A stretch of DNA of 64,000 nt from assembly GCA_022599575.1 (NCBI GenBank), contig JAHZMA010000126.1, positions 1 to 64,000 on the forward strand, given 5' to 3'. A model generated the notes under the pieces. It did no database searches. It saw only the letters and a list, made by a program, of their open reading frames with translations, and had not been told where the DNA came from. Shown here piece after piece: positions 8,796 to 18,263 of this stretch. Every line of letters starts with the position of its first letter. The first letter of the stretch is position 1. A program made the translations under genes and the position numbers. This stretch comes from Alphaproteobacteria bacterium (GTDB lineage Bacteria > Pseudomonadota > Alphaproteobacteria > JABAAW01 > JAHZMA01).

Positions 8796-10196
8796 TTACA
8801 TAAAATTATGTTTTTCAATCGTCTCATAAATATTATTGACTGAATCATTGAGTAAATTTTCATCACTGCCTTCAGCCATGATTCTAACCACGGGTTCGGT
8901 ACCTGATTCACGAATAATAAGACGCGCATTATTTTGCTGTAATCTATCACCTTGCTCGATAATGACTTTTTGGACATCTTGAATGGCAAGTAAATTGCGC
9001 GATGAGCCATCTTTCATCACTTCAAAACGAAAATTGCGACTGTAATTGGGTGTTTTTTGATAAAGATTAGCAAAATCGCTTAAATCCCTATTGCCATCAC
9101 GCAAACAAGCAAGTATCTGCAATGCACTCATCACGCCATCACCCGTATTGGTGTAATCATTCATGATAATATGCCCCGAAGGCTCGCCACCTAAATTGCA
9201 TCCCTCGGCAATCATTTTTTCTGCCACATAGCGGTCACCCACTTGTGTGCGCCACAGCCCAAGCCCTAATGTCTTTAGATAATGTTCAAACCCCATATTC
9301 GCCATAATGGTGGAGACCACTGCATGACCTAGCAATTTTTGATGGGTGCGCCAATAGGTGGCAATAATCGCTAAAATATCATCGCCTGAATAGAGGTTGC
9401 CTTTGCTATCAATCAGCTGAATACGGTCGGCATCGCCATCAAGTGCAATGCCTAAATCGGCTTTATTATCTTTAACAATTTGCGCGATATGGTCAGGGTG
9501 GGTTGCGCCACATTTCTCGTTGATATTGGTGCCATTCGGGTGAACGCCTGTTGTAATTACTTCTGCACCCAATTCCCAAAAAATAGCGGGTGCGATTTTA
9601 TAGGCAGCACCATGGGCGGCATCAACCACAATTTTGATATTATTAAGCCTGATACCACGCGGTAATTGCGCTTTGAGATATTCGATATAGCGTCCCGGCA
9701 CGTCTTCTAAACGTTTTGCGCGCCCCACCATATCTGATGCAATCAATGGTATTTCTTGCTCCATATAATTTTCAATTTCAAGTTCGGTTTCATCATTTAA
9801 CTTACAGCCATGCGAATCGAATATCTTAATACCATTATCGGCAAAGGGGTTATGCGAGGCTGAAAGCATCACGCCAATATCGGCGCGCAATGAGCGGGTA
9901 AGCATAGAAACACCGGGTGTTGGCACTGGTCCTAATAATAGCACATCATAGCCTAACGAGATAAAGGCTGAGGTGAGAGCGGGTTCTAGCATATAGCCTG
10001 AAAGCCTTGTATCCTTACCAATAATAACCCTTTTGGTTTTAATTTTATTTTGTTTTTTGAAGTAATAGCCGACTGCCATCGCAAGCCGCATCACGATTTC
10101 AGGGGTCATTGGGGCTATATTAACACGCCCGCGCATACCATCAGTACCAAAATATCGCTTATTCTGTTTTGCACCTATATTACGTAACTGATTCAT
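8796..10196 (-). CDS. glmM: Phosphoglucosamine mutase
   Basis: YFGTDGMRGRVN, ASHNPFADNGIKIF, DGDADR motifs. Confidence 0.96.
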   Translation of the reverse strand: MNQLRNIGAKQNKRYFGTDGMRGRVNIAPMTPEIVMRLAMAVGYYFKKQNKIKTKRVIIGKDTRLSGYMLEPALTSAFISLGYDVLLLGPVPTPGVSMLTRSLRADIGVMLSASHNPFADNGIKIFDSHGCKLNDETELEIENYMEQEIPLIASDMVGRAKRLEDVPGRYIEYLKAQLPRGIRLNNIKIVVDAAHGAAYKIAPAIFWELGAEVITTGVHPNGTNINEKCGATHPDHIAQIVKDNKADLGIALDGDADRIQLIDSKGNLYSGDDILAIIATYWRTHQKLLGHAVVSTIMANMGFEHYLKTLGLGLWRTQVGDRYVAEKMIAEGCNLGGEPSGHIIMNDYTNTGDGVMSALQILACLRDGNRDLSDFANLYQKTPNYSRNFRFEVMKDGSSRNLLAIQDVQKVIIEQGDRLQQNNARLIIRESGTEPVVRIMAEGSDENLLNDSVNNIYETIEKHNFM

Positions 10197-10229
10197 CTCT
10201 ATCCAAATTTAAATTTTAATACCCATATA

Positions 10230-10802
10230 CTAGTCGATAATCTCATTCGGGTAAAGCCCCCACAAGCCTGCGCGTCTTATCCACCCCTTTTTTTCCCCAA
10301 CATCTATTTCGCACCATTGTAAACCACATTGCGTGATTTTACCAACAATTTCGTAAGCAAGGCGCGCAATTTTACGGCTGGTCTTATCAGCCTGTTGATA
10401 CATTGATATTTCTTCTAGCACCACAATACCATAACGTTGACGGCTACGCGCTTGATTGCGTAATATCCAACCTTGATCACCAGTCCAATCGCGAATTTGC
10501 AACCAATCATCTAATTTATTGATAATTTCAAGCGGCAAATGTTCTTGGTTATACACAAATAAAACTGGATAATTGCGCCCTGGCCCTGAACGAACGAAAG
10601 TTTTATGATAGCGCAATGATGCAAAATAGGGGATAAATGTATCATTTTCTTGTGCAGATGTTTCTTGTGCAGATGCTATTGTTGCAGGCGTTACCGTCAA
10701 TATGAGGCAAATCAACCCAATCAACAATATAGGGGGTAAGATGGTAGGTAAGGTGATGTGATATATTGGCTTCATGATGATTACAGGGTTTGACTTTTCC
10801 AC
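10230..10802 (-). CDS. Secreted bacterial SH3-like domain protein
   Basis: N-terminal hydrophobic signal; FVRSGPGRNYPVLFVY and WLQIRDWTGDQGWI SH3_3-type motifs. Confidence 0.8.
   Translation of the reverse strand: MEKSNPVIIMKPIYHITLPTILPPILLIGLICLILTVTPATIASAQETSAQENDTFIPYFASLRYHKTFVRSGPGRNYPVLFVYNQEHLPLEIINKLDDWLQIRDWTGDQGWILRNQARSRQRYGIVVLEEISMYQQADKTSRKIARLAYEIVGKITQCGLQWCEIDVGEKKGWIRRAGLWGLYPNEIID
10646..10675. repeat. Perfect 15-bp x2 in-frame tandem duplication (TTTCTTGTGCAGATG)
   Basis: Read directly; encodes ETSAQETSAQ on the minus strand. Confidence 0.95.
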
Positions 10803-10861
10803 AAGGTTAGGCTACATCTTTTTATGTATAACCCTCTATCACTGCTATATCTATCACAAAA

Positions 10862-12592
10862 ATGACTCAAAACGCAACTTTCAACTTTAACGCTATTCAA
10901 CAAGAATTTAAACCTATCAAATCATGGGCGGTAGAACAAGCAGTTTCGTTGCTACAAAGGCTTGATAAAATCGGCAAACCGCAAACCGAAATGGTGGTAT
11001 TTGAAACTGGTTATGGCCCATCGGGGCTGCCACATATCGGCACATTTGCCGAAGTGTTACGCACATCTATGGTGAAGCAGGCATTTGAAGCTATTTGCAA
11101 AGATAAAGGGCTGGGCTGGGCTGATAAAACGCGGTTAATTGCTTTTTCTGATGATATGGATGGCATGCGTAAAGTGCCTGATAATGTGCCAAATCGCGAT
11201 ATGCTCATGCAACATTTGGGCAAACCATTAACGCAAGTGCCGAATCCGTTTGCCACTAATGATGCTGATAGTTTTGCTGATAGTTTTGCGGGGCATAATA
11301 ATCAGCAATTACAGCGATTTTTGGATAGGTTCGGCTTTGATTATGAATTTATCAGCGCAACTGACACTTATCAAGCAGGGCGATTTAACGATGGTTTGCT
11401 GAATATTTTACGCAATTATGATGCGATATTGGCATTGATGCTCAAGAATTTAGGCGATGAGCGTCAGCAAAGCTACAGCCCGTTTCTGCCGATTTGTCCT
11501 GATAGTGGCAAAGTGTTGCAAGCCAAAGTGGTGGCGCAAGATGCCAATAAAGGCACAATTATTTATCTCAACGAACAGGGTAAAGAATGCGAAACTTTGG
11601 TTACCGATGGCAAATGCAAATTGCAATGGAAGCCTGATTGGGCAATGCGCTGGTATATGTTGGGTGTTGATTATGAAATGGCGGGCAAGGATTTATCGGA
11701 ATCAGTCAAAATATCGTCGCAAATCACGCGCATCATGGGCGGCACACCACCAGTTGGTTTTTCATATGAGTTATTTTTAGACGAACAGGGCGAAAAAATA
11801 TCAAAATCCAAAGGCAATGGCTTAACCATAGATGAATGGCTGGCTTACGCGCCCGAAGAAAGTTTGGCGTGGTTTATGTATCAAAAACCGAAAACCGCAA
11901 AACGGCTCTATTTTGATGTGATACCGAAACAGGTGGATGAGTATCTGAATGGCTGGAAGAAATCAGCAGGTGAGGGCGTGGGTGAAACGGATTTAGATAA
12001 CCCCATCTTTCATTTGCAGGTGTTGAAATTACAAAACCAACAAAAGCCCATCATGCCCGATGGGGTGAGTTTTGCGATGTTGCTGAATCTCAGCGCGGTC
12101 TGTAACAGCGATGATAAGCAAGTTTTGTGGGGCTTTATCTCGCGCTATGCGCCCGAAGTTACAGCGGGCGATATGCCCTATCTGGATAGGTTAATAGGCT
12201 ATGCCATTCGCTATTATCAAGATTTTGTAAAGCCATATAAGCAATATCTGAAGCCCGAAGGTAAGGATAGGCAGGCGTTGCAAAATCTGCTACTGGCATT
12301 GCAGGCGATGCTTGATAATGCAGAAAATGCCGAAATAACGGGCGATATTTTGCAAAATACCATTTTCGCCATTGGCAATGAAGCAGGCTATGAAAATCTG
12401 CGCGATTGGTTTAAGTTGCTTTATCAAACATTATTGGGACAAGAACAAGGGCCACGCATGGGGTCGTTCTTTATGCTTTACGGGCTAGAAAATTCTTGCA
12501 AATTGATAGAAGCGGCACTTGATGGGACGTTGAATTTGTTATCAGCACCAGACGGACACTCCCCAATAGACGACCGAGATTTGCTGTTATAA
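10862..12592 (+). CDS. lysK: Class I lysyl-tRNA synthetase
   Basis: HIGH-like PHIGTF and KISKSKGNG motifs. Confidence 0.95.
   Translation: MTQNATFNFNAIQQEFKPIKSWAVEQAVSLLQRLDKIGKPQTEMVVFETGYGPSGLPHIGTFAEVLRTSMVKQAFEAICKDKGLGWADKTRLIAFSDDMDGMRKVPDNVPNRDMLMQHLGKPLTQVPNPFATNDADSFADSFAGHNNQQLQRFLDRFGFDYEFISATDTYQAGRFNDGLLNILRNYDAILALMLKNLGDERQQSYSPFLPICPDSGKVLQAKVVAQDANKGTIIYLNEQGKECETLVTDGKCKLQWKPDWAMRWYMLGVDYEMAGKDLSESVKISSQITRIMGGTPPVGFSYELFLDEQGEKISKSKGNGLTIDEWLAYAPEESLAWFMYQKPKTAKRLYFDVIPKQVDEYLNGWKKSAGEGVGETDLDNPIFHLQVLKLQNQQKPIMPDGVSFAMLLNLSAVCNSDDKQVLWGFISRYAPEVTAGDMPYLDRLIGYAIRYYQDFVKPYKQYLKPEGKDRQALQNLLLALQAMLDNAENAEITGDILQNTIFAIGNEAGYENLRDWFKLLYQTLLGQEQGPRMGSFFMLYGLENSCKLIEAALDGTLNLLSAPDGHSPIDDRDLLL
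11264..11287 (+). repeat. Perfect 12-bp x2 in-frame tandem duplication (GCTGATAGTTTT)
   Basis: Read directly; encodes ADSFADSF within LysK. Confidence 0.95.
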
Positions 12593-12623
12593 TATGGTAG
12601 AAGCAACATTATAAAATCTCCTA

Positions 12624-12651
12624 TAGCGAACCATTGGTAGCGAACCATTGG
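12624..12651. repeat. Perfect 14-bp x2 tandem duplication TAGCGAACCATTGG
   Basis: Read directly, intergenic between lysK and tRNA-Thr. Confidence 0.95.
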
Positions 12652-12677
12652 CTTTGCTAATGGTGAGTGAATCGAAA

Positions 12678-12750
12678 TGCCGCGGAGTGGAATTGAACCA
12701 CCGACCTCGTCCTTACCAAGGACGCGCTCTGCCCCTGAGCTACCGCGGCA
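12678..12750 (-). tRNA. tRNA-Thr(GGT)
   Basis: Reverse complement TGCCGCGGTAGCTCAGGGGCAGAGCGCGTCCTTGGTAAGGACGAGGTCGGTGGTTCAATTCCACTCCGCGGCA folds as cloverleaf; anticodon loop TTGGTAA. Confidence 0.95.
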
Positions 12751-13296
12751 AATATACAAGCATGATAACAACCATATGATAATAAAATCACACAATATAA
12801 ACATACGCGCTTTTGTAAGGGATTTTAAGCCCATATGCAAGTGCGATTTTTGCTAGTAGCTAGTAATAGGCAAATATGGTTTTTTTGGTATGGTTTTTTG
12901 GTATTTGTATGAGGTTTGCACAAAATATCGCTTAAATGCGAATCACTTGTGATTTTTTAGAGAATAGCTTGCATGTTTGTCAATAAAAATAATAGTTTAA
13001 ACAAATGATTGGTTGAAAATATCGCCATTTTTAGTAAAAATCAAAAAATATGAGTAAATTATGTGTGTTTATACCCTAAATAGCATTTTTTTGTTGATAA
13101 AGATGAATTTTTTTTTAGAATAGGTTCAGAATTCTTATATTGAGACAAAACTCTTATAATATAAAAATTACAAAATGCCCAGAAGGTGCGACCAGAAGGA
13201 TATGTTAACTTCGTTAAAAAAACGGTTTTGAATTTTGGGCTTTGATGTTGGATTTTATGTAAGATAAAACTATATAGAGTATATTTACATAAAATA

Positions 13297-13337
13297 GCCC
13301 TTAATAAATGGAGAAAGAAAACTCTTCGCTTAAGGGC
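13297..13337 (+). promoter_or_regulatory. Leader stem GCCCTTAA...TTAAGGGC upstream of the flagellin-like gene
   Basis: Perfect 8-bp inverted repeat with 25-nt loop ending 17 nt before the start codon. Confidence 0.6.
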
Positions 13338-13354
13338 AGTAGAAGGAGACAGTG

Positions 13355-14239
13355 ATGGCAAACGAAATTGGTGGTGCTTTAAATCAGCAAATCCGTCCGC
13401 AACAAGAAGTGCGAAATGATGCGCGCAATTTGCGCCGTTCTACTGATAGCTCATTGGCAGAGCAGGGCGGAGGTCGTAATGTGCAAATTACCGACCAAGT
13501 GTTGGTTCAGAATCGCCTGTCGCTACAAAGTGAAAAAGAAGCGATTGATATTAAAAATGACCCACGTGTGCAAAGCCTATCTGGTGCGATTGATACGGCG
13601 ATATTATTAGAAGGTTTGTTTGACGAAGCGGCAGAAATTGTTGAAGATTTGCGAACTGCGTTGGGCGCTGCTGACAAAGATGCGACTAACCAGTTGACGA
13701 ATGAGTTCAATCAAACATTCACCGATTTTACCAATATATTGCAAGATGGCGGACGTGTTGGCAATAATTTACTTATTTCCGAAGTGACACGGTTGACGAT
13801 AGAAATACCGGGCAGTGAGCCTTTTGTGATTGAAGGCAGAAATATTCTGGCATCGACAGAAAATGGTGGCATATTTGAGCAAGATTTTTTATCGGTGCGT
13901 GGCGAGTTTGATACCGAAAAAGTGGCGCAGATTATTGGGACATCTAACCCTTTTCAGTTGGCAGAATTGCCTGATAATGTGTTAGCTTCATTGCAGAATC
14001 TATTGGTTTCAGCGCAAAGTAGTTTGCAAAACTTCCGTGAAGATTTAACACGCAACTTCAATAGTTTGCAGCAGCTATTGCGTTCCGCAGAAGCGATTCA
14101 AGAGACAGGTGTTGAGACAGCTATTATCGACGAAGAACGTGCCAATTTAGTGGCATTGCAAACGCGTCAGCAGTTGGAAAATATTGGTGATGGTTTATTG
14201 GAAAATCGTCAGGAAGATATTTTGCAATTTTTCCGTTAG
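13355..14239 (+). CDS. Divergent flagellin-like protein
   Basis: C-terminus ERANLVALQTRQQLENIGDGLLENRQEDILQFFR resembles flagellin D0/D1; N-terminus atypical; next to three flagellin genes. Confidence 0.65.
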   Translation: MANEIGGALNQQIRPQQEVRNDARNLRRSTDSSLAEQGGGRNVQITDQVLVQNRLSLQSEKEAIDIKNDPRVQSLSGAIDTAILLEGLFDEAAEIVEDLRTALGAADKDATNQLTNEFNQTFTDFTNILQDGGRVGNNLLISEVTRLTIEIPGSEPFVIEGRNILASTENGGIFEQDFLSVRGEFDTEKVAQIIGTSNPFQLAELPDNVLASLQNLLVSAQSSLQNFREDLTRNFNSLQQLLRSAEAIQETGVETAIIDEERANLVALQTRQQLENIGDGLLENRQEDILQFFR

Positions 14240-14353
14240 GAAGCTAGCGATTGATATTGCCTGAAAATATTGCCTGATAGTGATAGATTGGGCTTGATTC
14301 TAACATGCCATTATTATATTGTTTTGCTGTTAATTATTTTTTTAGAGGTTGTT

Positions 14354-14485
14354 ATGGATAAAATTGATTTTCAAAAAGCACCAAAGCATCATTTAGATAC
14401 ATGGCGCAGATTCACCATCGTTTGTGTTGTTACAGTCATATCGATTGGCGCATTATTAGGGCTCATGGCATTATTTTTAACGTAA
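14354..14485 (+). CDS. Small single-TM protein, possible aa3-type cytochrome oxidase subunit IV-like
   Basis: MDKIDFQKAPKHHLDTWRRFTIVCVVTVISIGALLGLMALFLT; size and layout resemble COX4_pro_2-type proteins. Family assignment tentative. Confidence 0.45.
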   Translation: MDKIDFQKAPKHHLDTWRRFTIVCVVTVISIGALLGLMALFLT

Positions 14486-14625
14486 AATGCCTTATAACCA
14501 ATAATTTGGCGAATAATCATATAACATAATTTTGATTATTTAAAATATTTCAATAAATAAATGTATATTTTTCAATGCTTTGCAAAAAATTTGCATGTTT
14601 GATGTTATTTTAATGAAAATAACGC

Positions 14626-14655
14626 TTGCATTACATGGCGATTTATTGCTATAAT
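14626..14655 (+). promoter_or_regulatory. Sigma70-like promoter for flagellin 1: TTGCAT-N18-TATAAT
   Basis: Boxes 14626-14631 and 14650-14655. Confidence 0.65.
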
Positions 14656-14661
14656 GATGTT

Positions 14662-14754
14662 GTTCTTGGGGCAGAAGCGTCAAGACGTTAAACTCGCACA
14701 GAAAGTGCATATATTAACTTGCAGAATGCAAGCTTTAACAACTCTAGAACGGAG
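14662..14754 (+). promoter_or_regulatory. Structured flagellin 5' leader: stem I with GCAGAAGC loop, stem II CTTGCA-GAA-TGCAAG, then TCTAGAACGGAG
   Basis: Stem I 14662-14686; stem II 14718-14732; TCTAGAACGGAG 14743-14754. Confidence 0.65.
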
Positions 14755-14765
14755 GAAATTGAATC

Positions 14766-15677
14766 ATGTCAAGTGATATTACTTTGAGTTCAGCTCAAAG
14801 ATCTACCCTTGTTTCATTGAAACAAACAAGCAAATTATCAGATAGAACACAAGTGCGTTTAGCAACTGGTAACAGAATTAATGATGTTACTGATGGCGCT
14901 GAGGGGTTTTTCTCGGCACGTGCATTGGATAATCGAGCAGAAATTTTACTAGAAAGGCGCGGTGGTATCGATCAAGGTTTGTCGACATTACAGGCGACTT
15001 TAGACGGTATTGATGCGCTTGATGAATTATTAGGTCAGCTACGCGGTTTGGTGCGTCAGGCGCGCTCGCAAAGTGCTGTAGAGCGTCAGGAAACCACACG
15101 TTCCTATGAAAATGTGGTAGAACAATTTAGGTTGATATTGAACGATACCACCTATCAAGGTGTTAATTTATTAAACAATACCCAAACATCGCTTAGTATT
15201 GAATTTTCAGACCGTGACGATTCCGATATTGATATTAACGGGGTTAACATTTTAGCGAGTATAGCTAGCGATGGCGGTATTTTCAATACTGGATTACTTT
15301 CTAACATTAGAAATATTAACACTGGCTTTCCTGCTACCCCGCCTAATCAGGGTTTGAGTCAAGGTTTCTCGGTATTGAGTAACGCCAATAGCTTGCTTGC
15401 TGTTGATGAATTAGAGCGCGTTTTATCAGACGCACAAGAAAGGCTTGAAACGCGTGCCAATTCGCTTGGTAATAATGTGGCGATTTTGCAAACAAGGATT
15501 GATTTTACCGATTCAGTATCAACCGAATTAATTGCTGGTGCCGATAAAATTACCACAGCCGACCTCAATGAAGAAGCTGCCAACTATACTGCGATTGGTA
15601 CGCAATATCAAATTGGGGTGCAATCATTAGCAACATCAGCTCAGCGTTTACAGGCTCTTTTACAAGTTATTCGGTAA
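14766..15677 (+). CDS. Flagellin (paralog 1)
   Basis: MSSDITLSSAQRSTLVSLKQT..RTQVRLATGNRINDVTDGAEGFFSAR and EEAANYTAIGTQYQIGVQSLA; paralogous to the next two flagellins. Confidence 0.9.
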   Translation: MSSDITLSSAQRSTLVSLKQTSKLSDRTQVRLATGNRINDVTDGAEGFFSARALDNRAEILLERRGGIDQGLSTLQATLDGIDALDELLGQLRGLVRQARSQSAVERQETTRSYENVVEQFRLILNDTTYQGVNLLNNTQTSLSIEFSDRDDSDIDINGVNILASIASDGGIFNTGLLSNIRNINTGFPATPPNQGLSQGFSVLSNANSLLAVDELERVLSDAQERLETRANSLGNNVAILQTRIDFTDSVSTELIAGADKITTADLNEEAANYTAIGTQYQIGVQSLATSAQRLQALLQVIR

Positions 15678-15698
15678 TTATTAAAAATAATTGACACT

Positions 15699-15725
15699 AT
15701 TTTGTAAAGCTAAATTTTACAAAAT
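15699..15725. terminator. Stem-loop ATTTTGTAAA-GCTAAAT-TTTACAAAAT after flagellin 1
   Basis: Perfect 10-bp inverted repeat, 7-nt loop; no clear U-tract. Confidence 0.5.
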
Positions 15726-15871
15726 ATTTACGGACGCGACAAAGCAAAAATATATTTGTGTTGCACCGATAAAAGGCTATTGCATGACAATGTCAGTCGC
15801 AATCGCAATATTAATTGATTGAGTAGAGCATAAGTAAACGCTCAGTTGGATGGTTCTTAATGGAGGAAAAA

Positions 15872-16432
15872 ATGACAAAATATAGTTTCAACAACGCGAT
15901 GGATTTGAAAACAGAAAATAAGCGCGCCTTATTAACGCTGCGTTCAAAAGAAACATTGCACCAGATTAGTAATAAACCAATTATTAATGAGGGAATAGAT
16001 TATACTCCCCCAAAATATAAAAATAAGGAAGCGACCTTATTGAAAAATCAGCTGAATGATTGCCGCGATACATTGGTAGCGTGGCAAAAGGGAAGCAAAA
16101 CAAAAAATGTTGGCAAAGATGCACAAAAGGCACTGACATTATTAGATAATGTGCTGAAGCAGATGGCGGGTGCTAATATTATTAAGGAAGATTTTAGCAT
16201 TAATCATCGCATGCGTGCTTTTGGTGGCAAGGTTAAAGCATCGATTCGCGCCATCATCAGCCATGAAACAGACTTGTGCGCCCCCCAAAAAGATTATAAT
16301 GCAAAAAACTATAATGCACAAAATTATATGCAATCTATTTTAAATGTTGATTTTTCGCACATCAAAAGATTTGAGAAACAGCGCCAATGCAATACTGCAA
16401 AGCACCAGCTGATTATTGAAACAGCGGCATAG
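15872..16432 (+). CDS. Hypothetical protein (~186 aa) inserted in flagellin cluster
   Basis: Start at 15872 supported by upstream GGAGG; no recognised domain; followed by a strong terminator. Confidence 0.75.
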   Translation: MTKYSFNNAMDLKTENKRALLTLRSKETLHQISNKPIINEGIDYTPPKYKNKEATLLKNQLNDCRDTLVAWQKGSKTKNVGKDAQKALTLLDNVLKQMAGANIIKEDFSINHRMRAFGGKVKASIRAIISHETDLCAPQKDYNAKNYNAQNYMQSILNVDFSHIKRFEKQRQCNTAKHQLIIETAA

Positions 16433-16474
16433 CATTGTTTTTCATTTAACGGTTTCGTTTGTCTATACTTATCG

Positions 16475-16503
16475 GGCGTGTTTTTTTAACACGCCTTTTT
16501 TCT
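16475..16503 (+). terminator. Rho-independent terminator GGCGTGTT-TTTTT-AACACGCC-TTTTTT
   Basis: Perfect 8-bp stem followed by a T-tract. Confidence 0.9.
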
Positions 16504-16565
16504 TTAATTTCAGTAGGTTAACATTGTATCAATATATTATATGACGAAAAAACTTAAAATAATAC

Positions 16566-16594
16566 TTGCTTCCTAATGCGTTACGCGCTATAAT
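16566..16594 (+). promoter_or_regulatory. Sigma70-like promoter for flagellin 2: TTGCTT-N17-TATAAT
   Basis: Boxes 16566-16571 and 16589-16594. Confidence 0.65.
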
Positions 16595-16598
16595 AGCT

Positions 16599-16675
16599 GT
16601 GTTAGAGAAGCAGAAGCATCCCTCTAACACAGAAAACTAATACTTCAAGAATTGAAGTGCATATCTAGAATGGAG
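16599..16675 (+). promoter_or_regulatory. Structured flagellin 5' leader: stem I GTGTTAGAG..CTCTAACAC with GCAGAAGC loop, stem II ACTTCAA-GAA-TTGAAGT, then TCTAGAATGGAG
   Basis: Stem I 16599-16630; stem II 16642-16658; TCTAGAATGGAG 16664-16675. Confidence 0.7.
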
Positions 16676-16683
16676 ACCATATC

Positions 16684-17610
16684 ATGTCAAATGATATTAC
16701 TTTGAGTTCTGCTCAACGGCAGACGCTATTATCTTTACAAACAATTACCAATCTTTCTGACCGTACCCAGATACGTTTAGCGACAGGTCGTAAAATTAAC
16801 GACGTAACTGACGGGCCTGAAGACTATTTCGCAGCACGCACATTAGAAAAACGTGCAGGGCTTCTTAATGGACGTCGCGATGAAATTGATCAGGGCATTT
16901 CCACCATCCAAGCAGCATTAGAAGGTATTGATGCATTAGATGAATTTTTAGGGCAGCTGCGCGGCTTAACGCGGCAAGCACGTTCGCAAACAGAAGAAGA
17001 ACGTGCAGAAACAACCAGATCCTATAATAGTGTGGTAGCGCAATTTCAAAATTTGCTTGAAGATACGTCTTATCAAGGCTTGAATTTACTTAATAATGTC
17101 ACCGCTGATTTAACAGTTAAATTTTCTGAAGAAGAAGATTCATTATTGGTGATTGATAGCGTTAATATTCTTGCGACTGCTGCTGGTACTGGCGGTGTTT
17201 TTGGTGGTAGACCTTTCATAAATAATAGTTCTGGTAGTGTGCGCGGTATTGCTGGCACAATAAATGGCCTTAATGCTGGTGTTGGTTTAAGTTCAGGCTT
17301 TTCAGTATTGAGCAATGGCACTAATTTACAATCATTGAATACGCTTGATGCGCGCCTATCAGATGCACAAGATAGGCTTGAAAGCCGTGCCAATGTGCTA
17401 GGCAATCATGTTGCAGTTTTGCAAACGCGCTTAAATTACACAGATAATTTGATATCGAATCATATTACTGGTTCCGATAAAATTAAAAATGCCGACCTTA
17501 ATGAAGAGGCCGCTAACTTAACTGCCACTGGCACACAATATCAAATTGGTGTGCAAGCGCTAGGTGTTGCTGGGCAGAGGGTGCAATCATTGTTACAAGT
17601 GATACGGTAA
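16684..17610 (+). CDS. Flagellin (paralog 2)
   Basis: MSNDITLSSAQRQTLLSLQTITNLSDRTQIRLATGRKINDVTDGPEDYFAARTL; flagellin D0/D1 at both ends. Confidence 0.92.
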   Translation: MSNDITLSSAQRQTLLSLQTITNLSDRTQIRLATGRKINDVTDGPEDYFAARTLEKRAGLLNGRRDEIDQGISTIQAALEGIDALDEFLGQLRGLTRQARSQTEEERAETTRSYNSVVAQFQNLLEDTSYQGLNLLNNVTADLTVKFSEEEDSLLVIDSVNILATAAGTGGVFGGRPFINNSSGSVRGIAGTINGLNAGVGLSSGFSVLSNGTNLQSLNTLDARLSDAQDRLESRANVLGNHVAVLQTRLNYTDNLISNHITGSDKIKNADLNEEAANLTATGTQYQIGVQALGVAGQRVQSLLQVIR

Positions 17611-17712
17611 TTTTTTAGAATAATTTTTTTGATATATTCACTCAATTGGGCAAGGTTATTGCAATGGTCTATTATCATTATAATGGCTTTGCCCGAATTT
17701 AAGATTTGCCAA

Positions 17713-17740
17713 TAAATTGCTGATGGTAAATTGCTGATAA
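17713..17740. repeat. 14-bp x2 tandem duplication TAAATTGCTGAT(GG/AA)
   Basis: Read directly, intergenic. Confidence 0.9.
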
Positions 17741-17950
17741 GCGAATCATCATAGAATCGGTTGCGAATCACTTCAGTGAAAATATTACTGATTCGATAAA
17801 ATTTCACACAAAAAATAAAAAAAATTATTTTTTGTCGCGCGTATTTTTATATTTTAACGCCAATTTTTTATCGCATCAATTTATATAAATATTTTCTTAA
17901 TCTTTTGTATTTTATAGATATTTTTAAGATTTTATTTTGATATATACATC

Positions 17951-17980
17951 TAAAGTTTGATTTTTTTGGGTCAAACTTTA
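17951..17980. other. Perfect 10-bp inverted repeat TAAAGTTTGA-N10-TCAAACTTTA between flagellins 2 and 3
   Basis: Read directly. Confidence 0.9.
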
Positions 17981-18013
17981 ATGCTGTTGCTGTATAAGCG
18001 ACGCATTTTTTGC

Positions 18014-18255
18014 TTGCATTCATTCTTTTTACGATTTAACATGAAAGAGCCTTAAGGAAAAATTCCTAAGGTCAATCTAGACAGCTAAAAGCGGTCGGTT
18101 TAAGCAGAATGCTTTTTATGATGCCATTAAGGCGTTTTATAATGTTTTTTCTTTACCTGTTGTTTTTGGCATCTGCTTAAGACGGTAGATTGTTATTTTG
18201 CTGAATGTAAAATATCGTCTGGGTTGTTATCATATAAATATGTTCTAGAATGGAG
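18014..18255 (+). promoter_or_regulatory. Candidate promoter (TTGCAT-N17-TAACAT) and long structured leader for flagellin 3
   Basis: -35 at 18014, -10 at 18037; hairpin CCTTAAGGAAAAATTCCTAAGG 18050-18071; AAGCA-GAA-TGCTT 18102-18114; TCTAGAATGGAG 18244-18255. Confidence 0.5.
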
Positions 18256-18263
18256 ACATAGAC

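Noticed and set aside
12478-12840. 120-aa minus-strand ORF
   Set aside because: Runs through tRNA-Thr and the lysK 3' end; translation includes tRNA sequence.
13059-13361. 100-aa minus-strand ORF in the intergenic region
   Set aside because: Low-complexity, overlaps leader of the flagellin-like gene, no supporting SD or family.
18119-18143. TATAAT at 18138 as the main flagellin 3 promoter
   Set aside because: No acceptable -35 at 16-18 bp spacing; TTGCAT-N17-TAACAT further upstream fits better, though unproven.
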